From Tistrella mobilis KA081020-065 (lineage in GTDB: Bacteria; Pseudomonadota; Alphaproteobacteria; Tistrellales; Tistrellaceae), in NCBI RefSeq assembly GCF_000264455.2, contig NC_017956.1, forward strand, positions 1,843,501-1,907,500: DNA of 64,000 bases. The letters run 5' to 3'. Position numbers and translations under genes: made by a program. The notes beneath the pieces are model-generated. The model was given only the letters and a program-made list of their open reading frames with translations, made no database searches and was not told the DNA's origin. Of the stretch, positions 17,330 to 26,364 are shown piece after piece. Each line of letters opens with the position of its first letter. Position 1 is the first letter of the stretch.

Positions 17330-18880
17330 ATGTCCGCGGCCGACGCCTTCTACGTCACGACGCCGATCTATTACGTCAACGACAAGCCCCATATCGGACA
17401 CGCCTACACGACGATCTCGTGCGACGTGCTGGCCCGGTTCATGCGTCTGGACGGCAAGCGGGTGATGTTCCTGACCGGCACGGACGAACATGGCCAGAAG
17501 GTCGCCAAATCGGCCGAGCTGAAGGGGGTCGACCCGCAGGCTTTTACCGACGAGGTGTCTGAGCGCTTTCGCGAACTGACCGGTCTGCTGAACGTCAGCA
17601 ATGACGATTTCATCCGCACCACCGAGCCCCGTCACCGCGAAGCCTGTCAGGCGCTGTGGAAGACCCTGGTCGACAAGGGCGAGATCTATCTCGGCTCCTA
17701 TGCCGGCTGGTATTCGGTCCGCGACGAAGCCTTCTATCAGGAAAGCGAGCTGGTCAACGGCAAGGCCCCGACCGGCGCCGAGGTGGAATGGGTGGAGGAG
17801 CCCAGCTACTTCTTCCGGCTTTCGGCCTGGGGCGAGAAGCTGCTGGCGCATTACGAGCGCAACCCCGACGCCATTCAGCCGGTCGGCCGGCGCAACGAGG
17901 TGCTGAGCTTCATCCGCAGCGGGCTCAACGACCTGTCGGTGTCGCGGACCACCTTCTCGTGGGGCGTGCCTGTGCCGGGCGATCCGGCCCATGTGATGTA
18001 TGTCTGGATCGATGCGCTCACCAACTATCTGACCGCGATCGGCTATCCCGACACCTCGGACGAGCGTTTCAAGACCTTCTGGCCGACCGTGCATCATACC
18101 GTCGGCAAGGACATCGTCCGCTTCCATGCCGTCTACTGGCCGGCCTTCCTGATGGCTGCCGGCCTGACCCCGCCGCGCCGGGTGTTCGCCCATGGCTGGT
18201 GGACGATCGAAGGCGAGAAGATGTCCAAGAGCCTGGGCAACACGGTCGATCCGCACGACCTGGTGTCGACCTATGGCCTGGACCAGACCCGCTATTTCCT
18301 GCTCCGCGAAGTGCCCTTCGGCAATGATGGCGACTTCTCGCGCCAGGCGATGATCGGGCGGATCAACAACGATCTCGCCAATGATTTCGGCAACCTGGTG
18401 CAGCGCGTGCTGTCGATGGTGACCAAGAACTGCGCGGGCAAGGTGCCGAGCCCCGGCGTCGATGCCGCCATGCTCGCCCAGGAGCCGTTGATCGCCGAGG
18501 CCCACAACCTGATCAGCCGCGTGCGCCCGCTGGTGACCGCCCAGGCCTACAACAAGGCGCTGGAAGAAATCTGGGCCACCGTCGGCGCCGCCAATCGCTA
18601 TATCGATCGCGAGGCGCCGTGGACGCTGCGCAAGACCGATCCGGATGCGATGAACCGGGTGCTCTATATCCTGATGGAGACCATCCGCCATCTGGCGATC
18701 GTGGTGCAGCCCTTCCTGCCGACCTCGGCAGCGCGCATCCTGGACTTCCTGAAGGTCGATGCCGCCGATCGCAGCTTCACGGCACTGGGCACCAAGCACG
18801 CTCTGTTGCCCGGCCGCGAGATCGGGGCGCCGCAGCCGATCTTCCCGCGCATCGACACGACTGCGAAGACTGAAGGCTGA
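17330..18880 (+). CDS. metG: Methionyl-tRNA synthetase
   Basis: 516 residues of the class I type without a C-terminal tRNA-binding extension. HIGH is at residues 21-24 in NDKPHIGHAY, and KMSKS at about 297-301 in EGEKMSKSLGN. The connective peptide lacks zinc-binding cysteine pairs (YSVRDEAFYQESEL), the zinc-free subgroup. ATG 17330 follows CCGGAGACGCCC; an upstream frame start at 17216 overlaps holB and is not protein-like. It charges tRNA-Met in the cytoplasm. Confidence 0.96.
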   Translation: MSAADAFYVTTPIYYVNDKPHIGHAYTTISCDVLARFMRLDGKRVMFLTGTDEHGQKVAKSAELKGVDPQAFTDEVSERFRELTGLLNVSNDDFIRTTEPRHREACQALWKTLVDKGEIYLGSYAGWYSVRDEAFYQESELVNGKAPTGAEVEWVEEPSYFFRLSAWGEKLLAHYERNPDAIQPVGRRNEVLSFIRSGLNDLSVSRTTFSWGVPVPGDPAHVMYVWIDALTNYLTAIGYPDTSDERFKTFWPTVHHTVGKDIVRFHAVYWPAFLMAAGLTPPRRVFAHGWWTIEGEKMSKSLGNTVDPHDLVSTYGLDQTRYFLLREVPFGNDGDFSRQAMIGRINNDLANDFGNLVQRVLSMVTKNCAGKVPSPGVDAAMLAQEPLIAEAHNLISRVRPLVTAQAYNKALEEIWATVGAANRYIDREAPWTLRKTDPDAMNRVLYILMETIRHLAIVVQPFLPTSAARILDFLKVDAADRSFTALGTKHALLPGREIGAPQPIFPRIDTTAKTEG

Positions 18881-18935
18881 CGCATCCGCGAAGAGACGCG
18901 CAGCCGACCGATCATCCGGAACGAAGACGGGTCAC

Positions 18936-19742
18936 ATGCTGGTCGACAGCCACTGCCATCTCGATTTCCCCGATTTTGCCGAGGAACTCGATGCCGTACT
19001 CGACGCGGCCCGCGCCTCGGGCGTGATCGCCTTCCAGACCATCTCCACCCGGCTTTCCACTTACGAGCGGGTGCGGGCTGTGGCGGAAGCCCATGACGAT
19101 GTCTGGTGCTCCGTCGGCATTCATCCGCACGAGGCCGGCCCCGAGGGGCCGGTCGCGGCGGAGACGCTGATCGGCCTGGCCGCCCCTGATGCCAGGGTGA
19201 TCGGCATCGGCGAGACCGGGCTCGACTACTATTACGGCAAGAGCCCGCGCGAGGACCAGATCCGGACCTTCGAGGCCCATTGCGAGGCCGCCCGCGCCAC
19301 CGGGCTGCCGGTGATCATCCACACCCGCGATGCCGATGACGACACCATCGACGTGCTGACCCGGCAGATGGGGAAGGGGGCCTTTCCGGGCCTGATCCAT
19401 TGCTTCACGGGGACCGACCGCCTGGCGGATGCGGCACTCGAGATGGGGATGTCCATCTCCATCTCGGGCATCATCACCTTCCGCAATGCCGAGGAACTGC
19501 GCCAGACCGTAAAGCGCGTGCCGCTGGACCGGCTGCTGGTCGAAACCGACGCCCCCTATCTGGCGCCGGTGCCGAAGCGCGGCAAGCGCAACGAGCCGGC
19601 CTTCGTCGCCCATACCGCCGCCTTCCTGGCCGGGCTGAAGGAGGTGACGGCGGACGAGTTAGGAACGGTCACCACCGACAATTTCTACCGCCTGTTCTCC
19701 AAGGCGATCCGTCCTGCCGCGACGGGGGCCACCGGAGCGTGA
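18936..19742 (+). CDS. tatD: TatD family metal-dependent hydrolase (3'-5' DNase type)
   Basis: 268 residues. Metal ligands of the family are visible: SHCHLDF, GIGETGLDYYYG, VIIHTRDA, IHCFTG and ETDAPYLAPVP. TatD proteins are amidohydrolase-fold DNases; this is the YcfH-like form that follows metG in many bacteria. It is 55 nt after metG and its stop overlaps the next start (TGATG at 19740-19744). Confidence 0.94.
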   Translation: MLVDSHCHLDFPDFAEELDAVLDAARASGVIAFQTISTRLSTYERVRAVAEAHDDVWCSVGIHPHEAGPEGPVAAETLIGLAAPDARVIGIGETGLDYYYGKSPREDQIRTFEAHCEAARATGLPVIIHTRDADDDTIDVLTRQMGKGAFPGLIHCFTGTDRLADAALEMGMSISISGIITFRNAEELRQTVKRVPLDRLLVETDAPYLAPVPKRGKRNEPAFVAHTAAFLAGLKEVTADELGTVTTDNFYRLFSKAIRPAATGATGA

Positions 19743-20587
19743 TGTCGCCGATGCCCCCGCACCCTGACCCGCGCACACCGCCCGCCCCCGGGCGGATCCG
19801 CGTGGTGGTGCTGGGGTCGGGCACGTCTGCGGGCGTGCCGGTGGTGGGCTGTGGCTGTCCGGTCTGCCTGTCGTCCGATCCGCGCGACCGCCGTCGTCGT
19901 GCCTCGATCATGGTCGAGACCGCGACCACCCGGATCGTGGTCGATACCGGGCCGGATTTCCGCGACCAGATGCTGACGGAGCGGGTCGACCGGTTGGACG
20001 CGGTGCTCTACACCCATGCTCATGCCGACCATATCCACGGCATCGACGATCTGCGGCCTTTCGCCTTCCGGACCGACCGGCCGACGCCGGTCTATGGCGA
20101 CGATTTCACCATCGATCGGCTGTTCGACGGCTTTCGCTACGTCTTCCCGAACCCGGCCAAACCAAACCCGCTCTATCCGCCGACGGCCGAGGCCATGCGG
20201 ATCGCGCAGGATGCCGTGTTCACGGTCGGCGATATCCGCATCGAGGCCTTTCCACAAACCCATGGCCGGATCACCAGCCTCGGCTTTCGCTTCGGACCGA
20301 TCGCCTATTCGACCGATGTGAATGCGCTCGACGATGCCGCCTTCGATGTACTGGCCGGCACCCGGCTGTGGATCGTCGACTGCCTGCGCGAACGGCCGCA
20401 CATGACCCATTCCTGGTTGAACCAGACCCTGAGCTGGATCGACCGGGTGGCGCCCGAACGGGCATTGCTCACCCATATGAACCACGAAATGGGCCATGCG
20501 GCACTGGCAGCGAAACTGCCCGAGGGCATCGAGCCCGCCTTCGACGGCCTGGCGGTCGAGCTGGCCTATGAGACCGAAGAAGGGTGA
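19742..20587 (+). CDS. Metallo-beta-lactamase-fold hydrolase, PhnP-like phosphodiesterase
   Basis: 281 residues. GCGCPVC near residues 36-42 matches the structural zinc site of PhnP, and HAHADHIHG is the catalytic di-metal motif, followed by TDVNALDD and a late HMNHEMGH. PhnP cleaves 2',3'-cyclic nucleotides and cyclic ribose phosphates. No other phosphonate gene is nearby, so here it is more likely a housekeeping phosphodiesterase. Co-transcribed with metG and tatD. Confidence 0.9.
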   Translation: MSPMPPHPDPRTPPAPGRIRVVVLGSGTSAGVPVVGCGCPVCLSSDPRDRRRRASIMVETATTRIVVDTGPDFRDQMLTERVDRLDAVLYTHAHADHIHGIDDLRPFAFRTDRPTPVYGDDFTIDRLFDGFRYVFPNPAKPNPLYPPTAEAMRIAQDAVFTVGDIRIEAFPQTHGRITSLGFRFGPIAYSTDVNALDDAAFDVLAGTRLWIVDCLRERPHMTHSWLNQTLSWIDRVAPERALLTHMNHEMGHAALAAKLPEGIEPAFDGLAVELAYETEEG

Positions 20588-21036
20588 GCAGCATTATGGA
20601 TCCCCTGATCATCAAGACCATCTTCCTCGGCACGCTGCGGGACCCGATCCTCTGGATCCTGTGTGCCGTGCTGGGCTGGCAGACTGACCGGCCGCTCCAC
20701 AAGCTGCTCTGGATGCTTGTCGCGGGCGGACTGTTCTTCGGCCTGTTCCGGGGGCTGGTCTATCGTTACGGCTTCGACGAGGCCCTCACCGGCGACACGT
20801 TCGGGATGGTCATCGCCTCGGCAACCCTGCTCACCATCGCCGGCGGCATGGCCGTGTTCGGGCTGCGCTCTGCCTGGCAGGCGCGAGGGAAGGCACGGGA
20901 TACCGCCCTGCAGGATACGGGCCGGAAGGGCGAAAGCCGGCCGGGCGGAAGCCGGAAGGGCGGAACGAGGCCGGTCCAGACCGATGCGCCGCGCAGGCGC
21001 CGCAATGACGACCGGGCCCGCAAGCGGCGGAGCTGA
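20584..21036 (+). CDS. Small membrane protein with basic C-terminal tail, function unknown
   Basis: 150 residues from a GTG that overlaps the preceding stop (GTGA). Three hydrophobic segments (around residues 20-32, 41-60 and 72-95) are followed by a lysine/arginine-rich tail of about 50 residues ending RRRRNDDRARKRRS. I do not recognise the family. Its tight coupling to the PhnP-like gene makes it part of the metG-tatD transcript. Confidence 0.7.
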   Translation: MSSIMDPLIIKTIFLGTLRDPILWILCAVLGWQTDRPLHKLLWMLVAGGLFFGLFRGLVYRYGFDEALTGDTFGMVIASATLLTIAGGMAVFGLRSAWQARGKARDTALQDTGRKGESRPGGSRKGGTRPVQTDAPRRRRNDDRARKRRS

Positions 21037-21038
21037 TC

Positions 21039-21632
21039 TCAGTCAGCGGTCAGCGCCGTGCGAAGCCCGGCCTCGATATAGGCATAGGCGCGCTCCCTGA
21101 AGCTCGCGCCGTCGGCACCAAGCCGCAGGAAATCCGAGATCACGACCTCGGCAAGGCCGTGAACCTGGGTCCAGACCATCAGGGCCAGAAAGCCGATCCG
21201 ATCCGCCTCGCAAACTCCGGCCATCTGCGCCCGACGGCGCACTTCCGCAAGCAATGGGGCGAAGGCGGCTTCCGACGCGGCCGCAAGCGCTGCATTGGCG
21301 GGATCACGGGCCTCGCCCGAGCGGTGGATCAGCCGGAAGAGATTGGGATGCTCCACGGCGAAGCCGACATAGGCATCCAGCAGGTCGCGTAGCGATTGGG
21401 GTGCCACGGCCAGACAGCGCGCCCGGAGCAGGGCATAGCCCTCGATCATCACCGCATGCTCGAACGCACGCCGGTCGGCGAAATGGTGGTAGGGGGCCGC
21501 CTCGGACACCCCGACCACCTTGGCAAGCGGCCTCAGCCCCAGGGTCGAGGCGTCGTGGTCCTTAAGATGAACGATCGCCGCCTCGACCAGCATTCTGGGG
21601 AGGTCGCCGTGATGATATCTGGCCTTGGCCAT
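21039..21632 (-). CDS. TetR family transcriptional regulator
   Basis: 197 residues from ATG 21632 (KARYHHGDLPRMLVEAA). The helix-turn-helix is GLRPLAKVVGVSEAAPYHHFADRRAFEHAV; the C-terminal ligand domain has the WHG-type pattern (MVWTQVHGLAEVVISDF). It lies directly downstream of the MFS exporter gene on the same strand, 61 nt apart, and probably represses it. A longer frame to 21743 overlaps the exporter and has no ribosome site. Confidence 0.92.
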   Translation of the reverse strand: MAKARYHHGDLPRMLVEAAIVHLKDHDASTLGLRPLAKVVGVSEAAPYHHFADRRAFEHAVMIEGYALLRARCLAVAPQSLRDLLDAYVGFAVEHPNLFRLIHRSGEARDPANAALAAASEAAFAPLLAEVRRRAQMAGVCEADRIGFLALMVWTQVHGLAEVVISDFLRLGADGASFRERAYAYIEAGLRTALTAD

Positions 21633-21693
21633 CGGCCCTTTCCGTGACGCTGACAGCACTGCACGGCCATAGTGATCAGGGCCAGCCGATTGT

Positions 21694-22881
21694 TCAACGG
21701 CTTCCGCCCGCGTCTCTGGCCAGAAAGCAGAGGCAGGCGACACCGGCGAGACCGCTCATAAGGGCAGGAACGGCCAGTTCGGCCGGCCCGCCGACCGCAG
21801 GCACCAGGCCGGCCCCCAAGGCTCCACCGGTGATCTGAACAAGGCCGATCAATCCCGATGCCAGACCGGCCCGGCTGGAAAAGGCCGTCATCACCGTGCT
21901 GCCGACCACGGGCAGCACCAGACCGAGCCCCAGATCGAAGATCGCCATGGCGGCAAGCGTCGGTAGCGGAGCCACCGGAAGGGTGAGCATGGCGAGCGTA
22001 CCGGCAACGGCGATGCCGGCGCCGACCCGCATCAGACCGCGCGGACGCATGCGATCTGCCAGCCGCGCGGCAAGCACGGTCCCGATGACGAACCCACCCA
22101 TGGTGAGCAGCGGAAACGTGCCGACCACCGATGCGCCCAGCCCCAGGCCCTGCACGAAAATCGCAGGCGCCCCAACCAGAAAGACGAACAGCGCCGCAAG
22201 AAGCAGCGCGCTGCCGGCAAGGGCAGTACCGATGCCCGGCTCGCGCAGCATTCCGGCATAGCTGCGCGGCAGGGCAGTGATCGGCGTGGCGGCGGTGCCC
22301 GACGGCCGCGTTTCAGGCAACCGGTGCAGAAGCGGCAGCAGCAGGGCGGCATAGACGAATGCGACCAGGAAGATCGCCCGCCAGCCGACGCCATCGGTCA
22401 GAAGTCCGCCGATCAGCGGCGCCGCCACCGGAGCGACCGAGAAGACCAGGGTGATCAGAGCCATGATCCGCGTCAGCGCCGCCCCGTCATGACGGTCACG
22501 GGCGATTGCGCGGCCGACCACAAGTCCGGCACAGGCACCGACGGCCTGAAGAATGCGCGCCAGAATCAGCCAGATCGCCGAAGGTGCCGCCATCGCGATC
22601 ACACAGCCGACAAGGTATGCCGCAAATCCCGGCACCAGCACCCGACGACGCCCGATGCGGTCGGAAAGCGGCCCCAGGATCGGGTTGGCGAGGGCGAAGG
22701 CGACCAGACCCGCGGTCACCGTCGCCTGAACGGTCCCAAGGCCGACCCCCAGATCATTCGCCACGGCCGGCAGGGCCGGCAGCCAGGCCGTGGCGGCAAA
22801 CTCCCCAAGGCCGGCCATGCCGGCGAGAAGCAGGATCAGGCGCCGATCGGCTGCCGGCGCGGAATCGGACTGCATGGTCAT
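21694..22881 (-). CDS. Bcr/CflA-type multidrug MFS exporter
   Basis: 395 residues, 12 predicted membrane helices. NPILGPLSDRIGRRRVLVPGF is the loop 2-3 MFS motif and RILQAVGACAGLVVGRAIARD is the drug-resistance family motif C region. It exports drugs or sulfonamide/bicyclomycin-like compounds by proton antiport; the substrate is unknown. GGAGG lies about 8 nt before the ATG. A palindrome at 22897-22915 in its leader is the probable TetR operator. Confidence 0.92.
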   Translation of the reverse strand: MTMQSDSAPAADRRLILLLAGMAGLGEFAATAWLPALPAVANDLGVGLGTVQATVTAGLVAFALANPILGPLSDRIGRRRVLVPGFAAYLVGCVIAMAAPSAIWLILARILQAVGACAGLVVGRAIARDRHDGAALTRIMALITLVFSVAPVAAPLIGGLLTDGVGWRAIFLVAFVYAALLLPLLHRLPETRPSGTAATPITALPRSYAGMLREPGIGTALAGSALLLAALFVFLVGAPAIFVQGLGLGASVVGTFPLLTMGGFVIGTVLAARLADRMRPRGLMRVGAGIAVAGTLAMLTLPVAPLPTLAAMAIFDLGLGLVLPVVGSTVMTAFSSRAGLASGLIGLVQITGGALGAGLVPAVGGPAELAVPALMSGLAGVACLCFLARDAGGSR

Positions 22882-22896
22882 GAGGCATATCCTCCA

Positions 22897-22915
22897 ATCT
22901 TATCGTTGTTAAGAT
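22897..22915. promoter_or_regulatory. Inverted repeat ATCTTA-N7-TAAGAT, probable TetR operator
   Basis: Perfect 6-bp arms separated by 7 nt, 15 nt upstream of the exporter start codon, inside an unusually AT-rich patch. Position, size and the adjoining TetR gene fit an operator blocking exporter transcription. No binding data; inference from placement. Confidence 0.6.
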
Positions 22916-23074
22916 ATGCGCCTGAGACGGTCGGTCGCACAAGGGGAAAGCAGGGGCGGGGGCCGGGATCTTGGCAAGGCGGTCCGCCGTTCCCATGTGA
23001 AGAGCGCCGGGGCACGCCCCCGCCGGGCGGCCGAATCCTTCGCCGCCCCTTTCGAATGGGAGACGCAGCCAGCC

Positions 23075-23416
23075 ATGGCCCGACTGCGCCTGTTCCGCGT
23101 CGCTGCCCTGCTCGGGCGCGATGCCCTTGCCCTGGTCTCCAGCATCCGTGACCGCCGTCAGAGCTGGGCGGCCAGGGCCGCTGTGATCGGCGTGCTCGCC
23201 TATGTGGTGAGCCCGCTCGACCTCATCCCCGATGTGCTGATGATCTTCGGCATTCTGGACGATATCGCCGTGGTGAGTTTCGGCTTGCGCTGGGCCGAGC
23301 GGCGAACGCCGCCCGAGGTCCTGGACGACCATCGCGGCCGGGTGAACCGGCTGTTCGACCGCTGGTTCGGCCGGCCGTCGGAGCCGGCGCGGGAGCCCCG
23401 CTGGACCCGCAACTGA
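23075..23416 (+). CDS. YkvA family membrane protein (DUF1232)
   Basis: 113 residues. The DUF1232 signature VIGVLAYVVSPLDLIPDVL is clear, with one or two short hydrophobic segments and a basic C-terminus. The role of the family is unknown. Start ATG 23075 with GGGAG upstream; the open frame extends to 22916 but is not protein-like there. Diverges from the exporter gene. Confidence 0.85.
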   Translation: MARLRLFRVAALLGRDALALVSSIRDRRQSWAARAAVIGVLAYVVSPLDLIPDVLMIFGILDDIAVVSFGLRWAERRTPPEVLDDHRGRVNRLFDRWFGRPSEPAREPRWTRN

Positions 23417-23443
23417 CCGGGTCAAAAAAATTCCGAAAAAATA

Positions 23444-23471
23444 CGACGGCCGGGATGAAACCCGGCCGTCG
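23444..23471. terminator. Perfect 11-bp hairpin in the leader of the ECF sigma gene; bipartite A/T tract makes it a terminator only for minus-strand transcripts
   Basis: CGACGGCCGGG at 23444-23454 pairs with CCCGGCCGTCG at 23461-23471 around a 6-nt loop. On the plus strand no U-tract follows. On the minus strand it is followed by two T-runs (complement of 23424-23443). It also lies 15 nt before the sigma factor ATG, where it could influence translation. Confidence 0.55.
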
Positions 23472-23486
23472 CTGCGTCTACGGGAT

Positions 23487-24047
23487 ATGGGCACGATACG
23501 CAACGGCTTCGATGTGGTTGGGGAACTGGGGGCGCTTCGGCGTTATGCCCGGGTGCTGACCCGCGACGAGGCGGATGCCGAGGATCTCGTGCACGACGCG
23601 CTGGTCCGTGCCTATGAAAAGCGGGGCAGCTTTCGCAGCGGCGGCAATCTGAAGGGCTGGCTGCTGGCGATCGTGCACAACACCTTCGTCTCCGCCCGGC
23701 GCGCGCGGCTGGCGCGTCAGACCCGCGAGGAGCGCTCGGCCGAGCTGGAACCGCTGCATGCGGAACCGGCCCAGGACGGCGCGGTCCGGCTGGACGAGGT
23801 GCGGCGGGCATTCCTGCAGCTCCCCGACGAGCAGCGCGAAGCGCTGCATCTGGTGGCGATCGAAGGGTTGTCCTACCAGGAAGCGGCGGCAGCGCTCGAC
23901 GTGCCGGTCGGAACATTGATGTCGCGGATCGGCCGCGCGCGGGCCGCCCTTCGGGCGCTCGACGAGGCCGGGCCCGCAGCGGCGCGGACCGCCGGTTCCC
24001 CGCCAAAGCTCCGAATCGTTGGAGGGTCGGATGACGGCACCGACTGA
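23487..24047 (+). CDS. ECF-type RNA polymerase sigma factor
   Basis: 186 residues. Region 2 is LRRYARVLTRDEADAEDLVHDALVRAY and region 4 is LPDEQREALHLVAIEGLSYQEAAAALDVPVGTLMSRIGRAR. The following gene, overlapping by 17 nt, encodes a single-span anti-sigma-like protein, so the pair should form a membrane-to-promoter signalling switch. The regulon is unknown. No strong ribosome site is seen before ATG 23487; the upstream 11-bp hairpin may be relevant to expression. Confidence 0.92.
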   Translation: MGTIRNGFDVVGELGALRRYARVLTRDEADAEDLVHDALVRAYEKRGSFRSGGNLKGWLLAIVHNTFVSARRARLARQTREERSAELEPLHAEPAQDGAVRLDEVRRAFLQLPDEQREALHLVAIEGLSYQEAAAALDVPVGTLMSRIGRARAALRALDEAGPAAARTAGSPPKLRIVGGSDDGTD

Positions 24048-24801
24048 GCGCCTGCCCGATTTCGATCTGCATGCCTATGTCGACGGACAGCTCGACATTG
24101 CGCGGCGGATGGAGGTTGAGGATTACCTGTCTCGTCATCCCGAGGTGGCGGCGCAGGTGATGGCCGATCTGCGCACCCGCGATGCGCTCCGGATCGCCTT
24201 CGGTGGCGCCCAGGGCCGTCCGTCGCCACGGCTCATCGATGCGGCGCGGCGTGTGGAACGCGGTCTGGCCTTTACCGGCGTGATGCGTCGGATGCAGCGG
24301 GCGGCAGCGGTGGTTGCCCTGCTGTCGATCGGCTGGGCGGCCCATGCCCAGTTCGGTGGCATCTCGACCAGCGAGGCGGCCCCCACGCCGCCGGGCTTCG
24401 TAGACGAGGCGCTGATGGCGCATCGGGTGGCGATGCTTCGTCACGGCATGGTGTCCGCGCCGACGGCGGCAGCCTTCGACGCCCAGGAAATCCGCCAGGC
24501 CACGCGCATTTCCCTGCCGGTTCTGCCGGAAGACTGGCGGGTGATCGATGTCCAGGTTTTTCCGTCCAATGACGGCCCGAGCGTTGAGATGACGATCGAG
24601 GACCGGAAACTCGGACGGATGTCGCTCTTCGCGGTCAGGGTCGACGAGTTCGACGTCTCCTGGCCGCAGGAAGTGAAGGCGGAAGACGAGGCGGCCGCCT
24701 TCTGGCAGATCGGCGATCAGGCCTATGTCCTGACCGCCTCTGTCGCGGACCCGCGCGATCTCGGCAAAGCCGCGGATCGCCTGGCCCGCAGCCTCTACTG
24801 A
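24031..24801 (+). CDS. Anti-sigma factor, single membrane span, no zinc-site cysteines
   Basis: 256 residues. The first ~50 resemble an anti-sigma domain (LHAYVDGQLDIARRMEVEDYLSRHPEVA) but lack the cysteines of zinc-type anti-sigma factors. A membrane helix lies near residues 92-112 (QRAAAVVALLSIGWAAHAQF) and a ~145-residue domain outside the cytoplasm follows. GAGGG precedes ATG 24031. It most likely holds the upstream sigma factor inactive until an envelope signal arrives. Confidence 0.82.
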   Translation: MTAPTERLPDFDLHAYVDGQLDIARRMEVEDYLSRHPEVAAQVMADLRTRDALRIAFGGAQGRPSPRLIDAARRVERGLAFTGVMRRMQRAAAVVALLSIGWAAHAQFGGISTSEAAPTPPGFVDEALMAHRVAMLRHGMVSAPTAAAFDAQEIRQATRISLPVLPEDWRVIDVQVFPSNDGPSVEMTIEDRKLGRMSLFAVRVDEFDVSWPQEVKAEDEAAAFWQIGDQAYVLTASVADPRDLGKAADRLARSLY

Positions 24802-24892
24802 ACGATCGAACGCAAACGCAACGGCAATGAGTTGACGAGGGCCCCCGGCGGCAATGCCGCCCGGAACGGGCCCCCAAAGGGGACCACACCAG

Positions 24893-25609
24893 ATGAACCT
24901 GCCACCCTTCGCCCGCGAAGCGGCATACGCCCAGACGGGCGCCGCGTTTGACGAAGGCCTCCGGCGGCACATGCTCCGGGTCTACAACTACATGGCCCTG
25001 GGGCTCGTCCTCACCGGCATCGTCGCATTCGTGGTGGGCACCACGCCCGCACTTTATGTGCCGATCTTCAGCACGCCGCTCAAATGGGTGGTGATGCTGG
25101 CGCCGCTCGCCTTCGTGCTCGTGTTCTCGTTCCGCATCCACAAGATGTCGGCTGCCGGAGCACAGACCGCCTTCTGGGCCTTCTGTGCGGTCATGGGCCT
25201 GTCACTGTCGTCGATCTTCCTGGTCTTCACCGGCGCCAGCATCGCCCGGACCTTCTTCATCACGGCCGCCATGTTCGGCGCCACCAGCCTTTACGGCTAC
25301 ACCACCAAGCGGGACCTGTCGAAGTTCGGCTCGTTCCTGGTCATGGGCCTGATCGGCGTGATCATCGCCAGCCTGGTGAACATCTTCATCGGCTCGTCGA
25401 TGCTGCAGTTCGTGGTCTCGGTGGCAGGCGTGCTGGTCTTCGTCGGCCTGACCGCCTGGGACACCCAGTCGATCAAGGAGCAGTACTCCGAGAACTGGGA
25501 CCATGAATCGAGCCAGAAGCTGGCGGTGTTCGGCGCGTTCTCGCTTTACCTGAACTTCGTCAACCTCTTCCAGCTGCTGCTGAGCCTGACCGGCCAGCGC
25601 GAGGAGTGA
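24893..25609 (+). CDS. Bax inhibitor-1/YccA family membrane protein
   Basis: 238 residues with seven hydrophobic segments. The family stretch GLTAWDTQSIKEQYSE and the C-terminal AVFGAFSLYLNFVNLFQLLLSL are diagnostic. Bacterial members are linked to FtsH control or calcium leak; the role here is not known. AAAGGGGA precedes ATG 24893; an upstream in-frame start at 24854 adds a non-conserved leader. Confidence 0.94.
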   Translation: MNLPPFAREAAYAQTGAAFDEGLRRHMLRVYNYMALGLVLTGIVAFVVGTTPALYVPIFSTPLKWVVMLAPLAFVLVFSFRIHKMSAAGAQTAFWAFCAVMGLSLSSIFLVFTGASIARTFFITAAMFGATSLYGYTTKRDLSKFGSFLVMGLIGVIIASLVNIFIGSSMLQFVVSVAGVLVFVGLTAWDTQSIKEQYSENWDHESSQKLAVFGAFSLYLNFVNLFQLLLSLTGQREE

Positions 25610-25757
25610 CGGCCGCCGGTGCCGGGGCAGGGGGCTTCAAGGCCTCCGCCCGGTGCCGGAGGGCAGGGGTGCCGCCAGCACCTCGCGTCCCGCGTGAAGT
25701 CCACCAGGCTGCGACTATCATCACACGTCATCCGTCATCACGGGAACAGATCACGTC

Positions 25758-26360
25758 ATGGACGCCCAGGACCGCAAAGCCATCGACGACCTCTTTGCCA
25801 AGCTCGGCCAGGTCGAACGCAGCGCCGGTGCGCGCGATGCCGAGGCAGAGCAGTTCATCCGTCAGCGCGTCGACGCGCAGCCCGGCTCGCCCTACTACAT
25901 GGCGCAGACCATCGTCATCCAGGAGCATGCGCTGAATGCGGCGCAGGCCCGTATCCAGGAGCTGGAGCAGCAGCTCGCCAGCCGGCCCGCCTCGGGCGGT
26001 GGCTTCCTCTCGGGCCTGTTCGGCGGCGGCAGCCGCCAGGCTCCGCAGCCGCAGCCCCGGCAGGCTTATACTCAGCAGGGCTATCGCCAGCAGCAGCCGG
26101 GATACGGTCAGCAGCCGGGCGGGGCCCCCTGGGGGGCGCAGCCTCAGCGTTCCGGCGGCGGGTTCCTGGCGGGTGCAGCCCAGACCGCCATGGGTGTCGC
26201 GGGCGGCGTGGTGCTCGGCAACATGATCGCCGGCATGCTCGCACCCGATGAAGCCATGGCAGCCGCAACCGAAGCCATGCCCGAAGAGCTCGATCCCGCG
26301 GCCGACATGATGGCCGACGAGGGTGGCGACTTCTTCGGCGGCGACGAGGAATTGTTCTGA
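25758..26360 (+). CDS. DUF2076 family periplasmic ligand-binding-like protein
   Basis: 200 residues. The N-terminus (DRKAIDDLFAKLGQVE ... YYMAQTIVIQEHALNAAQARIQELEQQL) is the DUF2076 signature, followed by a glycine- and glutamine-rich middle, a GVAGGVVLGNMIAGML hydrophobic stretch near 155-172 and an acidic end. Function unknown. The gene is monocistronic and followed by a series of hairpins ending in a strong terminator. Confidence 0.88.
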   Translation: MDAQDRKAIDDLFAKLGQVERSAGARDAEAEQFIRQRVDAQPGSPYYMAQTIVIQEHALNAAQARIQELEQQLASRPASGGGFLSGLFGGGSRQAPQPQPRQAYTQQGYRQQQPGYGQQPGGAPWGAQPQRSGGGFLAGAAQTAMGVAGGVVLGNMIAGMLAPDEAMAAATEAMPEELDPAADMMADEGGDFFGGDEELF

Positions 26361-26364
26361 TTTT

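Noticed and set aside
23422-24972. Minus-strand open frame of 516 codons over the sigma/anti-sigma pair
   Set aside because: Shadow of the two plus-strand genes; its C-terminal half is Arg/Pro-rich and it has no recognisable motif, although a terminator-like hairpin lies at its 3' end.
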